This document shows positions 1-7,300 of a DNA stretch of 64,000 bases, one piece after another (position 1 is the first letter of the stretch; each line of letters begins with the position of its first letter). Below the pieces are notes generated by a model. The model did no database searches and was not told the origin of the DNA. It was given only the letters and a program-made list of their open reading frames with translations. The position numbers and the translations under genes were made by a program. The stretch comes from Chitinivorax sp. PXF-14 (GTDB lineage: Bacteria > Pseudomonadota > Gammaproteobacteria > Burkholderiales > SCOH01), in contig NZ_JBFNXJ010000002.1 in assembly GCF_040812015.1 (NCBI RefSeq), positions 62,001 through 126,000 of the forward strand, given 5' to 3'.

Positions 1-285
1 AACAAGAAGCCCGGCGCCATACCCAAACAGGAATTGGCTGACATCAGGGTGCCAGTCCTGGTGCTTCATCATACAAAAGACGCCTGCCCCCTTTGCCAAC
101 CGCAGGAAGTTCCCAACATCCTGCGTGGCCTCAAGAATGCTCCTATCAAAAAGGAAATCATGGTTAGCGAGGGTGACAACCCAACGGGTGATCCGTGTGC
201 GGCACTGCATTGGCACGGGTTTATCGGTATGGAAAAAGAAGCCGTCGATACCATAGGGCGCTGGATTAACAGCCCAACAAGCTGA
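1..285 (+). CDS. alpha/beta hydrolase, C-terminal fragment
   Basis: This reading frame is open from the first base of the window, so the gene begins upstream; only the last 94 residues are visible. The pattern fits the C-terminal third of an alpha/beta hydrolase: a hydrophobic strand (VPVLVLHH) followed by an Asp (HTKDAC) that would be the acid of the catalytic triad, and near the end an HWHGF segment whose His is the likely catalytic base. The substrate cannot be told without the N-terminal nucleophile region. The base composition is visibly less G/C-rich than the genes that follow, which may point to a different origin. It is followed by about 200 bases without a gene. Confidence 0.7.
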   Translation, partial: NKKPGAIPKQELADIRVPVLVLHHTKDACPLCQPQEVPNILRGLKNAPIKKEIMVSEGDNPTGDPCAALHWHGFIGMEKEAVDTIGRWINSPTS

Positions 286-470
286 AACACCCGGTTTCAA
301 ATTCCCCCTCATCACGGATGAGTTTGATCAAGAACGAGATCATTTTCGATAACATACCGATAGAGGCTTCAAGCTGCCGCCAAAGGGAATCCCCCAGGAG
401 CTGTTGCGGCGTAGAAAATCGAACGTAGGAGTACGCAATGGTTGGCATGCACTTCATGCCATCGGCTACC

Positions 471-476
471 AAGGAG
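471..476 (+). promoter_or_regulatory. Shine-Dalgarno that fixes a TTG start
   Basis: AAGGAG lies 8 bases before the TTG at 485. No ATG sits at a suitable distance for this reading frame, so the site decides the start of the amidotransferase gene. Confidence 0.75.
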
Positions 477-484
477 CAGGTAAA

Positions 485-1255
485 TTGTGTCAATTATTAG
501 GCATGAATTGCAATGTCCCGACCGACATCTGCTTTTCATTCACCGGATTCTCGCGGCGTGGCGGGCACACCGACCATCACGGTGACGGCTGGGGTATCGC
601 CTTCTTCGAGGGGCATGGCTGCCGCATCTTCCGCGACTACCTGCCCTCGGCCGAATCGCCGATCGCCGAGCTGGTGCAGCGCTACCCGATCAAGTCCACC
701 AACGTCATCGCACATATCCGCAAAGCCACGCAGGGCGCGGTGAACCTGGCCAATACCCACCCCTTCCTGCGCGAGCTGTGGGGGCAATACTGGATTTTTG
801 CCCACAACGGCAACCTCGAAGGCTTGCCCAACGACTTCGGCGACTATTACCAGCCGGTTGGCAGCACCGATAGCGAGCGTGCCTTCTGCTTGATTCTCGA
901 GCGGCTGCGCAAGCGCTTCTCCGCACTGCCCGAACACGCCCAGCTGTGCCAGGCCCTGCGCGAGATCGCTACCGAGCTCGCCGCACTCGGCACCTTCAAC
1001 TTCATGCTGTCCAACGGCGACTGGCTGTTCGCACACTGCGCCACCCATCTGCACTACATCGTGCGCCACGCCCCGTTTGCCCAGGCGCACCTGGTCGACG
1101 ACGACGTCACGGTCGATTTCAGCGAGGTCACCACCCCCAACGACCGCGTCGCGGTGATCGCCACCCAGCCGCTGACCGACAACGAATGCTGGCACAAGAT
1201 GGCGCCCGGCGAGCTAATCTGCTTCCGCGATGGCTATCCCGAGCCGGTAGCCTGA
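485..1255 (+). CDS. class II glutamine amidotransferase (YafJ family)
   Basis: The 256-residue product matches the YafJ-type class II glutamine amidotransferase family, whose usual length is about 255. I chose the TTG at 485 because it gives the N-terminus M-C-Q-L-L-G-M-N-C; Cys2, exposed after removal of Met, is the catalytic nucleophile of Ntn-type amidotransferases and would be lost with the later ATG at 503. Other family signs are NVPTDICFSF, the HGDGWG loop, HIRKATQG and the AHNGNL segment. The enzyme should release ammonia from glutamine; the acceptor for this family is not established. It stands alone, followed by a 165-base gap before an aminotransferase on the same strand. Confidence 0.9.
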   Translation: MCQLLGMNCNVPTDICFSFTGFSRRGGHTDHHGDGWGIAFFEGHGCRIFRDYLPSAESPIAELVQRYPIKSTNVIAHIRKATQGAVNLANTHPFLRELWGQYWIFAHNGNLEGLPNDFGDYYQPVGSTDSERAFCLILERLRKRFSALPEHAQLCQALREIATELAALGTFNFMLSNGDWLFAHCATHLHYIVRHAPFAQAHLVDDDVTVDFSEVTTPNDRVAVIATQPLTDNECWHKMAPGELICFRDGYPEPVA

Positions 1256-1420
1256 CCGCCCCTGCCCCGGCACGGCGGCAATGGCCACGGGCAGCCCGCC
1301 GGGCAGGCGCAGCGCTGTGACGACACGGGCCGGGGCCCGACACCAAACTGTATGTGTATTTCCTGCCTCGGCATGGGCTAGAATTTCACGCTTCTACCCA
1401 CCCACCCTGCACATCGAGCT

Positions 1421-2614
1421 ATGTTCCAGCATGTTGACGCCTACGCAGGCGACCCGATCCTCACCCTCGTCGAAACCTTCAACAAGGACCCGCGCACCAC
1501 CAAGGTCAACCTCGGCATCGGCCTGTATTACGATGAGCAGGGCCGCATTCCCTTGCTGCCGTCGGTCAGGAAAGCCGAAACGGCACGTGCGCAGAACGCC
1601 GCGGCACGCCCCTACCAGCCGATGGAAGGCGCTGCCAACTACCGCGAGGCGGTGCAGCAACTGGTATTCGGCGCCGAGCACGAGGCGGTGAAGGCCAATC
1701 GCATCGCCAGCATCCAGACCATCGGCGGCTCCGGCGCGCTCAAGATCGGTGGCGACTTCCTCAAGCGCTACTACCCGAACAGCGAAGTCTGGGTCAGCGA
1801 TCCGACCTGGGACAACCATCGCTCGATGTTCGAGGGCGCCGGCTTCAAGGTGCACGACTACCCCTACTACGACGCCAAGACCGGCGGCGTGCGCTTCGAC
1901 GAGATGCTGGCCACGCTCAAGTCGCTGCCCGAGCACAGCATCGTGCTGCTGCACCCGTGCTGCCACAATCCCACCGGCGTCGACCTGACGCGCGCGCAGT
2001 GGGAGCAGATCGTCCCCGTGGTCAAGGCCGGCAAGCTGATCCCGTTCATGGACATCGCCTACCAGGGCTTCGGTGATGGCCTGGAGGAAGATGCCTTCGC
2101 GATCCGCGCGATGACCGATGCGGGCGTCAGCTTCTTCGTCAGTAACTCGTTTTCGAAGAATCTCTCCTACTATGGCGAGCGCTGCGGCGGCCTGTCGGTC
2201 GTCTGCCAGGATGCGGAAGAAGCTAGCCGCGTGCTCGGCCAGCTCAAGTTCACCGTGCGCCGCAACTACTCGAGCCCACCGACCCACGGCGGCCAGATCA
2301 CCGCGGCCGTGATGCAGACGCCGGAACTGCGCAGCGAATGGGAAAGCGAAGTCGCCGAGATGCGCGAGCGCATCAAGGCCATGCGCAAGAAGCTGCACGA
2401 GGTGCTGTCGGCCAAGATGCCAGGGCGCGATTTCAGCTACTTCCTCACCCAGCGCGGCATGTTCAGCTACACCGGGCTCAACCCGCAGCAGGTCGACCGC
2501 CTGCGCGAGGAGTTCGCCGTCTACCTGGTGCGCTCGGGCCGCATGTGCGTGGCCGGGCTCAACAACGGCAACGTCGACTACGTCGCCAATGCGATGGCCG
2601 CCGTAATGGCCTAA
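1421..2614 (+). CDS. aromatic/aspartate aminotransferase (class I, AspC/TyrB family)
   Basis: This is a 397-residue PLP-dependent class I aminotransferase of the AspC/TyrB group, the normal length for that family. Visible marks are the N-terminal segment [13 protein letters not shown], the [12 protein letters not shown] substrate loop, CCHNPTGVD, the [10 protein letters not shown] strand, and SNSFSKNLS, in which Lys246 forms the Schiff base with PLP. Arg-containing segments near the C-terminus ([11 protein letters not shown]) fit the site for the substrate carboxylate. It would transfer amino groups between glutamate/2-oxoglutarate and aspartate or aromatic amino acids; the sequence does not separate AspC-like from TyrB-like preference. 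A strong two-way terminator follows it. Confidence 0.92.
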   Translation: MFQHVDAYAGDPILTLVETFNKDPRTTKVNLGIGLYYDEQGRIPLLPSVRKAETARAQNAAARPYQPMEGAANYREAVQQLVFGAEHEAVKANRIASIQTIGGSGALKIGGDFLKRYYPNSEVWVSDPTWDNHRSMFEGAGFKVHDYPYYDAKTGGVRFDEMLATLKSLPEHSIVLLHPCCHNPTGVDLTRAQWEQIVPVVKAGKLIPFMDIAYQGFGDGLEEDAFAIRAMTDAGVSFFVSNSFSKNLSYYGERCGGLSVVCQDAEEASRVLGQLKFTVRRNYSSPPTHGGQITAAVMQTPELRSEWESEVAEMRERIKAMRKKLHEVLSAKMPGRDFSYFLTQRGMFSYTGLNPQQVDRLREEFAVYLVRSGRMCVAGLNNGNVDYVANAMAAVMA

Positions 2615-2650
2615 GCCACGCGGCGTGACGTCGATAGCGGCGTCGGTACG

Positions 2651-2679
2651 AAAAAGCGGCGATCACTCGCCGCTTTTTT
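2651..2679. terminator. bidirectional intrinsic terminator
   Basis: A 12-base perfect stem (AAAAAGCGGCGA / TCGCCGCTTTTTT) with a 4-base loop carries A and T runs on both sides. It can end both the aminotransferase transcript on the plus strand and the nucleoid-associated protein transcript arriving on the minus strand. Confidence 0.9.
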
Positions 2680-2734
2680 CATGCTTGTCGCACACAAGCT
2701 CCACCAGCGCGCCGCACCAAGACGCCAGATTGGC

Positions 2735-3763
2735 TCAGTCCTCGCGGCCGCGGCCGATGCGCAGCGTGACGATGACGCTGTCGTCGTCGGTGTCCTCATC
2801 CTTGTCGATCGACGACACCTTGAAGTTGTTGTCAAACACCAGCTCGACCCCAGCCATCACCTTGATCTTGCGGCTGCCCTTCTGCACCGCGCTGCTGAGC
2901 TTCTTCGCCGGCGGCGGCTCGAAGGCCTCTGGCTGGCTGAAGTATTCGACGGCATGCGTCTCGGCCAGGGCCGCTTCGAGCGCATCGAGCGGCACATAAT
3001 CGGACGACAGCTGCTTGATGTCGTCGATCGAGAACGGTGCATCCGATTCGAGCTGCGTCACCAGAGCATTGCTGAATTCGATGGCGCGATCGGGCTCCTC
3101 GATCTCGCTCGTCACCTTCTTCACCAGCTTGGTCAACGACTGCAGCGCGGCCTTCTCGGTCACCTTCTTGCGCACCTGCAGGAAGGCCTCGAGCCAGTAC
3201 TTGGTCTTGCTGCTCAGGCGATCGACGGCATACACCGTGTGGTCGCGCGCGATGACCACCGCGCCCTTCTGGATCTGACCCAGGCTGATGCCGGTGCTGC
3301 CGCGTAGCCGGTAGCGGCCCTGCGCCTCTTCGACCGAGAGATAGGCCTCATGCACCTCGGATTTGAAGATGCCGAGCGCCTGCGTAGTCTCGCCGTCGAC
3401 CTTGATGTCATGGAACAACACCAGCAGCAGGTCACCAGCACCGATATTGGGATGCACCGACTGCGCGTAGAGGTGGCGCGCGATCTTCTCCGACACAGCC
3501 TGCAGACCGGCCGCGCCATCGAACAGCTCGCGGCTGTAGTGGTAGATCTCGTTCAGCTGCAGATCGGATTCGTGAAAGAACTCGTAGCCGTCGCCGGCCG
3601 ACTTGACCGCGCTGGCGAGGTAATGGCTGACCAGCAACTGGCACACCGCCTCGTCGGCATCGGCCAGCTCGCTCGACAAGCGGCAGCCTTCGTCGCGGCC
3701 GCGATTGCCGACCTGGTGAACAATGGCCTGGCGAACCCGGGCTGTGCTGACATCGACCGTCAT
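2735..3763 (-). CDS. 37-kDa nucleoid-associated protein (NdpA/YejK-like)
   Basis: The 342-residue product resembles the NA37 family of nucleoid-associated proteins (YejK/NdpA in enterobacteria), cytoplasmic DNA-associated proteins of similar length. Family-like segments are IHQVGNRG near the start, SRELFDG, a central hydrophobic strand GDLLLVLFHDI, and ALGIFKSE. I chose the ATG at 3763 because AGGAG lies 8 bases before it; the open frame continues for 64 codons upstream through the terminator and into the tRNA gene, which cannot be coding. The acidic tail (DKDEDTDDDS) is also visible. It stands alone between two strong terminators. Confidence 0.85.
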   Translation of the reverse strand: MTVDVSTARVRQAIVHQVGNRGRDEGCRLSSELADADEAVCQLLVSHYLASAVKSAGDGYEFFHESDLQLNEIYHYSRELFDGAAGLQAVSEKIARHLYAQSVHPNIGAGDLLLVLFHDIKVDGETTQALGIFKSEVHEAYLSVEEAQGRYRLRGSTGISLGQIQKGAVVIARDHTVYAVDRLSSKTKYWLEAFLQVRKKVTEKAALQSLTKLVKKVTSEIEEPDRAIEFSNALVTQLESDAPFSIDDIKQLSSDYVPLDALEAALAETHAVEYFSQPEAFEPPPAKKLSSAVQKGSRKIKVMAGVELVFDNNFKVSSIDKDEDTDDDSVIVTLRIGRGRED

Positions 3764-3844
3764 GGAAGTGGCTCCTGGCGAAAGGTGAAGGCTAAGCGAG
3801 AGAATAGCGTGAAATGCCCAGCGGGCGCTTTGCACGCGGGCAAC

Positions 3845-3880
3845 AAAAAAGCCCGCAGATCCAGTCTGTCGGGCTTTTTT
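3845..3880. terminator. bidirectional intrinsic terminator
   Basis: AAAAAAGCCCG and CAGA pair with TCTG and CGGGCTTTTTT around a short loop, giving a strong hairpin with A/T runs on both flanks. It lies between the tRNA-Leu gene and the nucleoid-associated protein gene, both on the minus strand, and so would end the tRNA transcript. Confidence 0.88.
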
Positions 3881-3914
3881 GTATCGCTCTGCAAGGCATG
3901 CAGAGCGGGGTAAT

Positions 3915-3998
3915 TGGTGCGGATGGTGGGACTCGAACCCACACGTCAAGGACACTACCCCCTCAAGATAGCGCGTCTACCAATTCCGCCACATCCGC
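3915..3998 (-). tRNA. tRNA-Leu (anticodon GAG)
   Basis: On the minus strand the acceptor stem GCGGATG pairs with CATCCGC, followed by discriminator A and an encoded CCA. The D arm (TGGCGGAATTGGTAGACGC) is typical of leucine tRNAs. The anticodon stem CTATC/GGTAG holds the loop TTGAGGG, giving anticodon GAG, which reads CUC and CUU. A long variable arm and the GGTTCGAGTCC T arm confirm a class II tRNA. A terminator follows downstream. Confidence 0.95.
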
Positions 3999-4163
3999 GA
4001 AGAGGGCCGAATTCTACAACAGCTTTTGCTTTTGTGTACAGAAAACATTGCCTGGCGCGCAAAAAATGTCGCAACGCGCCCATATTGTCATCGAAATGGC
4101 CGACCATCCGTTAATACGGCCAGGGGGCGGCTTGGCGCCCCAACGTAAAATCGGGGTCATGCC

Positions 4164-4736
4164 ATGAAAACAGACAACAAGCACATCCGCTATCTGGCAG
4201 AACATCTGCTGCACACCGGCATCGGGGGCCTGGGCGAACGCGAACGCATCGCGCTGATGCGCATTTCCAAACGGCTGCAGCAGACACGTGCCGAGGGCGC
4301 GATTCCGGAAGAAGGCGTCACCCTCGGGGAAAGAATGGCCGACCGCGTCGCCGAGTTCGGTGGCTCGTGGACCTTCATCAGCCTGTTCGGTGCCTTTCTG
4401 ATCGGCTGGGCGATCCTCAATACCGAGATATTGAGCGAGCGCGCCTTCGACCCCTACCCCTATGTGTTCCTGAACCTGGTGCTGTCGATGCTGGCCGCGA
4501 TCCAGGCACCGATCATCATGATGTCGCAGAACCGCCAGGCGGCGCGCGACCGCATGACGATGATCCGGGACTTCGAGGTCAACCTGAAATCTGAAGCGGC
4601 CATCGTCGAGCTGCACACCCGCATCGACCACCTGACCTGGCAGATGCTGTCGGACCTCGACCACATCAAACGCCAGTACAAGCCGGCCGACGCTGCCGCA
4701 GGCGAAGCCGACACCATCGACAAGCCGGCCGAATAG
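4164..4736 (+). CDS. DUF1003 membrane protein
   Basis: The 190-residue product belongs to the DUF1003 family of small inner-membrane proteins of unknown function. The N-terminal third is soluble and charged; it is followed by two transmembrane segments, about residues 70-88 (FISLFGAFLIGWAIL) and 104-124 (LNLVLSMLAAIQAPIIMM), then the family's conserved stretch SQNRQAARDRM and a charged helix. No partner gene is evident: the next gene points the other way. The function remains unknown. Confidence 0.85.
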   Translation: MKTDNKHIRYLAEHLLHTGIGGLGERERIALMRISKRLQQTRAEGAIPEEGVTLGERMADRVAEFGGSWTFISLFGAFLIGWAILNTEILSERAFDPYPYVFLNLVLSMLAAIQAPIIMMSQNRQAARDRMTMIRDFEVNLKSEAAIVELHTRIDHLTWQMLSDLDHIKRQYKPADAAAGEADTIDKPAE

Positions 4737-4764
4737 CCGCCAATTGCCTGCAGCTTGCGCCGGC

Positions 4765-5322
4765 TCAAGCCGCGGGTGACACGAGCAGGCTCAGATGGTT
4801 GGCGATGTGCATGACGTGGGCCAGCTCGAAATCGGCATGTTCCAGCGCGCCGTAGGCAAAGTGCGGCGCCAGCGGCCCCTGGTGCGACTGAAAGCGGGCA
4901 ATGGCCCGGCGCAGGCGGGCTGTTGCCTCGGGCAACGACGTCGCGTCGTCGATGGCTGGCGCGCCCGGTATTGGTTCGTCCAGCGGGTGGCTCATCTTTC
5001 CGCGCAGGCGGAATACGGCAAATGCCGCCGACCCCGCCGTCGCCTGAAACAGCCTTGAGCGGGCCTCGGGATAACCATCGAGCGAATAGTCGATGCTCTG
5101 CGCACAATGCACCAGCACCTTGGGCAGCGGCCAGCCTTCGCGCACGCCGAAACCAGCCTGATGATCGAACTGGTCGAGCAAGGGCAGTATCTGCCCGAGC
5201 GTACGCCACTCGGGCTGCTCGGCGCCCCAGGCCGCCAAGGCCGAGCCGGAAGCCGCCATGGCAAGGCCAGCCTTCAGCAGGCGGCGCCGGGCGCGCTGGT
5301 GGGATGCGGGTGGATGGGACAT
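4765..5322 (-). CDS. DUF1569 protein with twin-arginine-like signal
   Basis: The 185-residue product begins with a basic N-region (RARRRLLKAG) followed by a small-residue hydrophobic stretch (LAMAASGSALAAWGAE), which looks like a twin-arginine-type export signal. The remainder fits DUF1569, a DinB-like four-helix family: LFQATAGSAAF, the HFAYGALEH segment and a C-terminal HVMHIANHLSLL, whose histidines resemble the metal site of DinB-type proteins. Role unknown; a periplasmic location is inferred from the signal. It is the last of a run of minus-strand genes that begins with the ZorA-like gene. Confidence 0.75.
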   Translation of the reverse strand: MSHPPASHQRARRRLLKAGLAMAASGSALAAWGAEQPEWRTLGQILPLLDQFDHQAGFGVREGWPLPKVLVHCAQSIDYSLDGYPEARSRLFQATAGSAAFAVFRLRGKMSHPLDEPIPGAPAIDDATSLPEATARLRRAIARFQSHQGPLAPHFAYGALEHADFELAHVMHIANHLSLLVSPAA

Positions 5323-5425
5323 GGCGGGGTTCTCGTGTTCGTGGCGGGCATCCTGGGCGGGCCTCTTAAGACGGGACAGCCTGGGCGGTCCCTCCTAACT
5401 ATAGTCCGTCACCGCCGGCGCACGC

Positions 5426-6184
5426 TCAAACCGGCGCGACGAGCAGGCCAGCCACGTTCACCATGAAGTGCACGGCCATCGACGGCCCGAGGCCGCCGGT
5501 ACGTTCATAAAGCCAGGTCATCAAGCCGGCGAAACACAGCATGCCAAGCGCCCATGCGAGGCCGGCAATCGAGACGGTCGGCCACAGGTAGAGGAAATGC
5601 AGCACGTGGCGCGCGCTGAAACAGACGGCGGCAATCACGAACGCTGCCACGCCCGGCATGCGCGACTTCAGCACCCCGTACAGATAGCCGCGGTAGAACA
5701 GTTCCTCGCCGATTGGCGCCCACAGCAGTACGAACACGCCAAAGATGCCCTGGGCCGCGAGCGGCGACAGGCCAGTACGATACGCGACCATCTCGACCAG
5801 GCGCGCGGTCGCGCCGGATATCGAATAGAACGCCTGCCCCCCAAGCCCCATCCGCTGCAGCAGCAGATCGTAGCCTAGGGTGAACACGCCGGAATCGACC
5901 GCGATCGCCAGCACGGCCACGATGGTCGTGATTCGCCACAACGGCCGGCCATGCAGGCGCGTCGGCCGGATCGGCGCTATCCCGACGAGATTCGGAATGA
6001 GCAGGGCCAGCGCGCCATAGACGACGAAATACGGCGCCCATGGCGCAACCGTCGATTCGAGCGCACATACCGTGCTGATCGCAAGTGTGACCAGCAAGGC
6101 CCCCGGTGTGCTGGCGAGCCAGCTACGCAGGCCCGCGGCAAGTGGCGTCCGGCAGGCGGTGGCGGTGATGGTCGGCGGGTTCAC
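5426..6184 (-). CDS. CPBP family intramembrane metalloprotease
   Basis: This is a 252-residue multi-pass membrane protein of the CPBP (Abi/CAAX-prenyl protease-like) family. The first family motif is IGEELFYRG (Glu160, Glu161, Arg165). A histidine in FSARHVLHF and a third HFMVN motif complete the putative metal site inside the membrane. Several hydrophobic helices are visible, for instance residues 28-42, 51-66, 86-104 and 147-158. The start used is GTG at 6184; no strong ribosome site was seen, so the true start may be slightly later. Members act on membrane substrates or in bacteriocin self-immunity; the substrate here is unknown. It follows the small membrane gene by 52 bases. Confidence 0.8.
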   Translation of the reverse strand: MNPPTITATACRTPLAAGLRSWLASTPGALLVTLAISTVCALESTVAPWAPYFVVYGALALLIPNLVGIAPIRPTRLHGRPLWRITTIVAVLAIAVDSGVFTLGYDLLLQRMGLGGQAFYSISGATARLVEMVAYRTGLSPLAAQGIFGVFVLLWAPIGEELFYRGYLYGVLKSRMPGVAAFVIAAVCFSARHVLHFLYLWPTVSIAGLAWALGMLCFAGLMTWLYERTGGLGPSMAVHFMVNVAGLLVAPV

Positions 6185-6236
6185 GTTGGGTTCGGCCAGA
6201 GGCGCGGTTCAGTTGGGTGGCTCGGTAGCCGGCATT

Positions 6237-6611
6237 CTAGCGGTGAACAACTGTTTGCGGGTAAACGCGAACAAGGCAAGGGCGGCACAGCACGGCAAGC
6301 AGGTCTTCCAGCCTGCGCGGCGAGAAGATGGGCTGGAGGCCGCGCTCCTTCAGCACGGCCGAATAGCTCGATACGCCAAACGATACCAGGTAAAGCCACG
6401 CACGCTGCCAGCGCTTGAATTGCACGGGCCGGCCTGACACGACCACGCACAGCACCAAGCCGGCACCGATGACGGTGCCACTGCCTAGCGAAATGAGCCA
6501 GATGCGCAGCGAGCCATCGAAGTTGAAAACGGCCATCGCCAGATACCAGATCAGGTAGCACCATCGTCTCTCCCGCCCGCGATAGCCCAACAGCCGAAGC
6601 ATGGCTATCAC
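6237..6611 (-). CDS. small membrane protein of unknown function
   Basis: I do not recognise this 124-residue protein. The evidence for a gene is a GTG start at 6611 with a perfect AGGAGG 7 bases before it, and a position 29 bases downstream of the ZorB-like gene on the same strand. It has at least two hydrophobic stretches, about residues 18-32 (CYLIWYLAMAVFNF) and 38-58 (WLISLGSGTVIGAGLVLCVVV), and a possible third near 69-80. The C-terminal part is basic. Its spacing suggests co-transcription with the ZorA/ZorB-like pair. Confidence 0.55.
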   Translation of the reverse strand: MIAMLRLLGYRGRERRWCYLIWYLAMAVFNFDGSLRIWLISLGSGTVIGAGLVLCVVVSGRPVQFKRWQRAWLYLVSFGVSSYSAVLKERGLQPIFSPRRLEDLLAVLCRPCLVRVYPQTVVHR

Positions 6612-6640
6612 CGTGCGCCCTCCTGCGCTGACCTGCCGGC

Positions 6641-7300
6641 TCAGCCGCCGCCAAATTGCCCGACCAGGCGTTGCAGCAGTTCATCGTCAGACTGGAACTG
6701 CAGCCGGATCAGCACATTGCGGTCGGCCTCATCCTCCGCGCCGGCGCGCGCATCGCTCTTGCCGCGGCCAGCGCCGGTCAGCCGTGCGAGCAGCGCCTCG
6801 CGGTGCGGCAGCGCATTCATACCGGCGATGTACAGCAGCACGCTGCCGGCCCGCTGCAGGCTCAGGCTCATATTGGTGTCGTAGTCGCCGGACTGGCTCG
6901 TGTGCCCCTCCACCACCACGCGCTGCACCTCATGCGCGAATTCAGGCTTGGCGAAGATCACCTCGGTGAAGATCGGCATGATCTGCTGCAGCCGCGCGGC
7001 CCCCTCGGGCTTGAGCTCGTGGCGGCCGTGATCGAAGAACACGCGGTCGGGCAGCACCATCTCGCCCTGCGCGGTCACACCGACATCGACGCCGGCACGG
7101 CGCAGCTCGCCCTGCAGCGTGCTCAGGATGGCCGTACGGGTGACTTGGCTGCGCTCCTTCAGGCTGACGATTTCGAGCATCGCCACCACGTAGAGCAGCG
7201 CAAAGGTCAGCAGGATGGCCGACAGGAACTCGCGCAGCGACAGGATCGAGTAATCATCCTCGGGCTCGGCATGCGGCAGCGTAGCGGTCCAGTGGATCAC
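6641..7300 (-). CDS. ZorB-like OmpA/MotB-domain membrane protein
   Basis: The 219-residue product has the layout of MotB/ZorB proteins: a short cytoplasmic N-terminus, one transmembrane helix (about residues 25-44, FLSAILLTFALLYVVAML), a linker, and a C-terminal OmpA-type peptidoglycan-binding domain (VFFDHGRHELKPEG; VVEGHTSQSGDYD; SLQRAGSVL). Glu24 at the mouth of the helix is a candidate for the proton-carrying acid; there is no Asp inside the helix. The usual GHTD reads GHTS here. Its start codon overlaps the stop of the ZorA-like gene by 4 bases, which implies translation coupling and a joint channel complex in the inner membrane. Confidence 0.8.
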   Translation of the reverse strand: MIHWTATLPHAEPEDDYSILSLREFLSAILLTFALLYVVAMLEIVSLKERSQVTRTAILSTLQGELRRAGVDVGVTAQGEMVLPDRVFFDHGRHELKPEGAARLQQIMPIFTEVIFAKPEFAHEVQRVVVEGHTSQSGDYDTNMSLSLQRAGSVLLYIAGMNALPHREALLARLTGAGRGKSDARAGAEDEADRNVLIRLQFQSDDELLQRLVGQFGGG

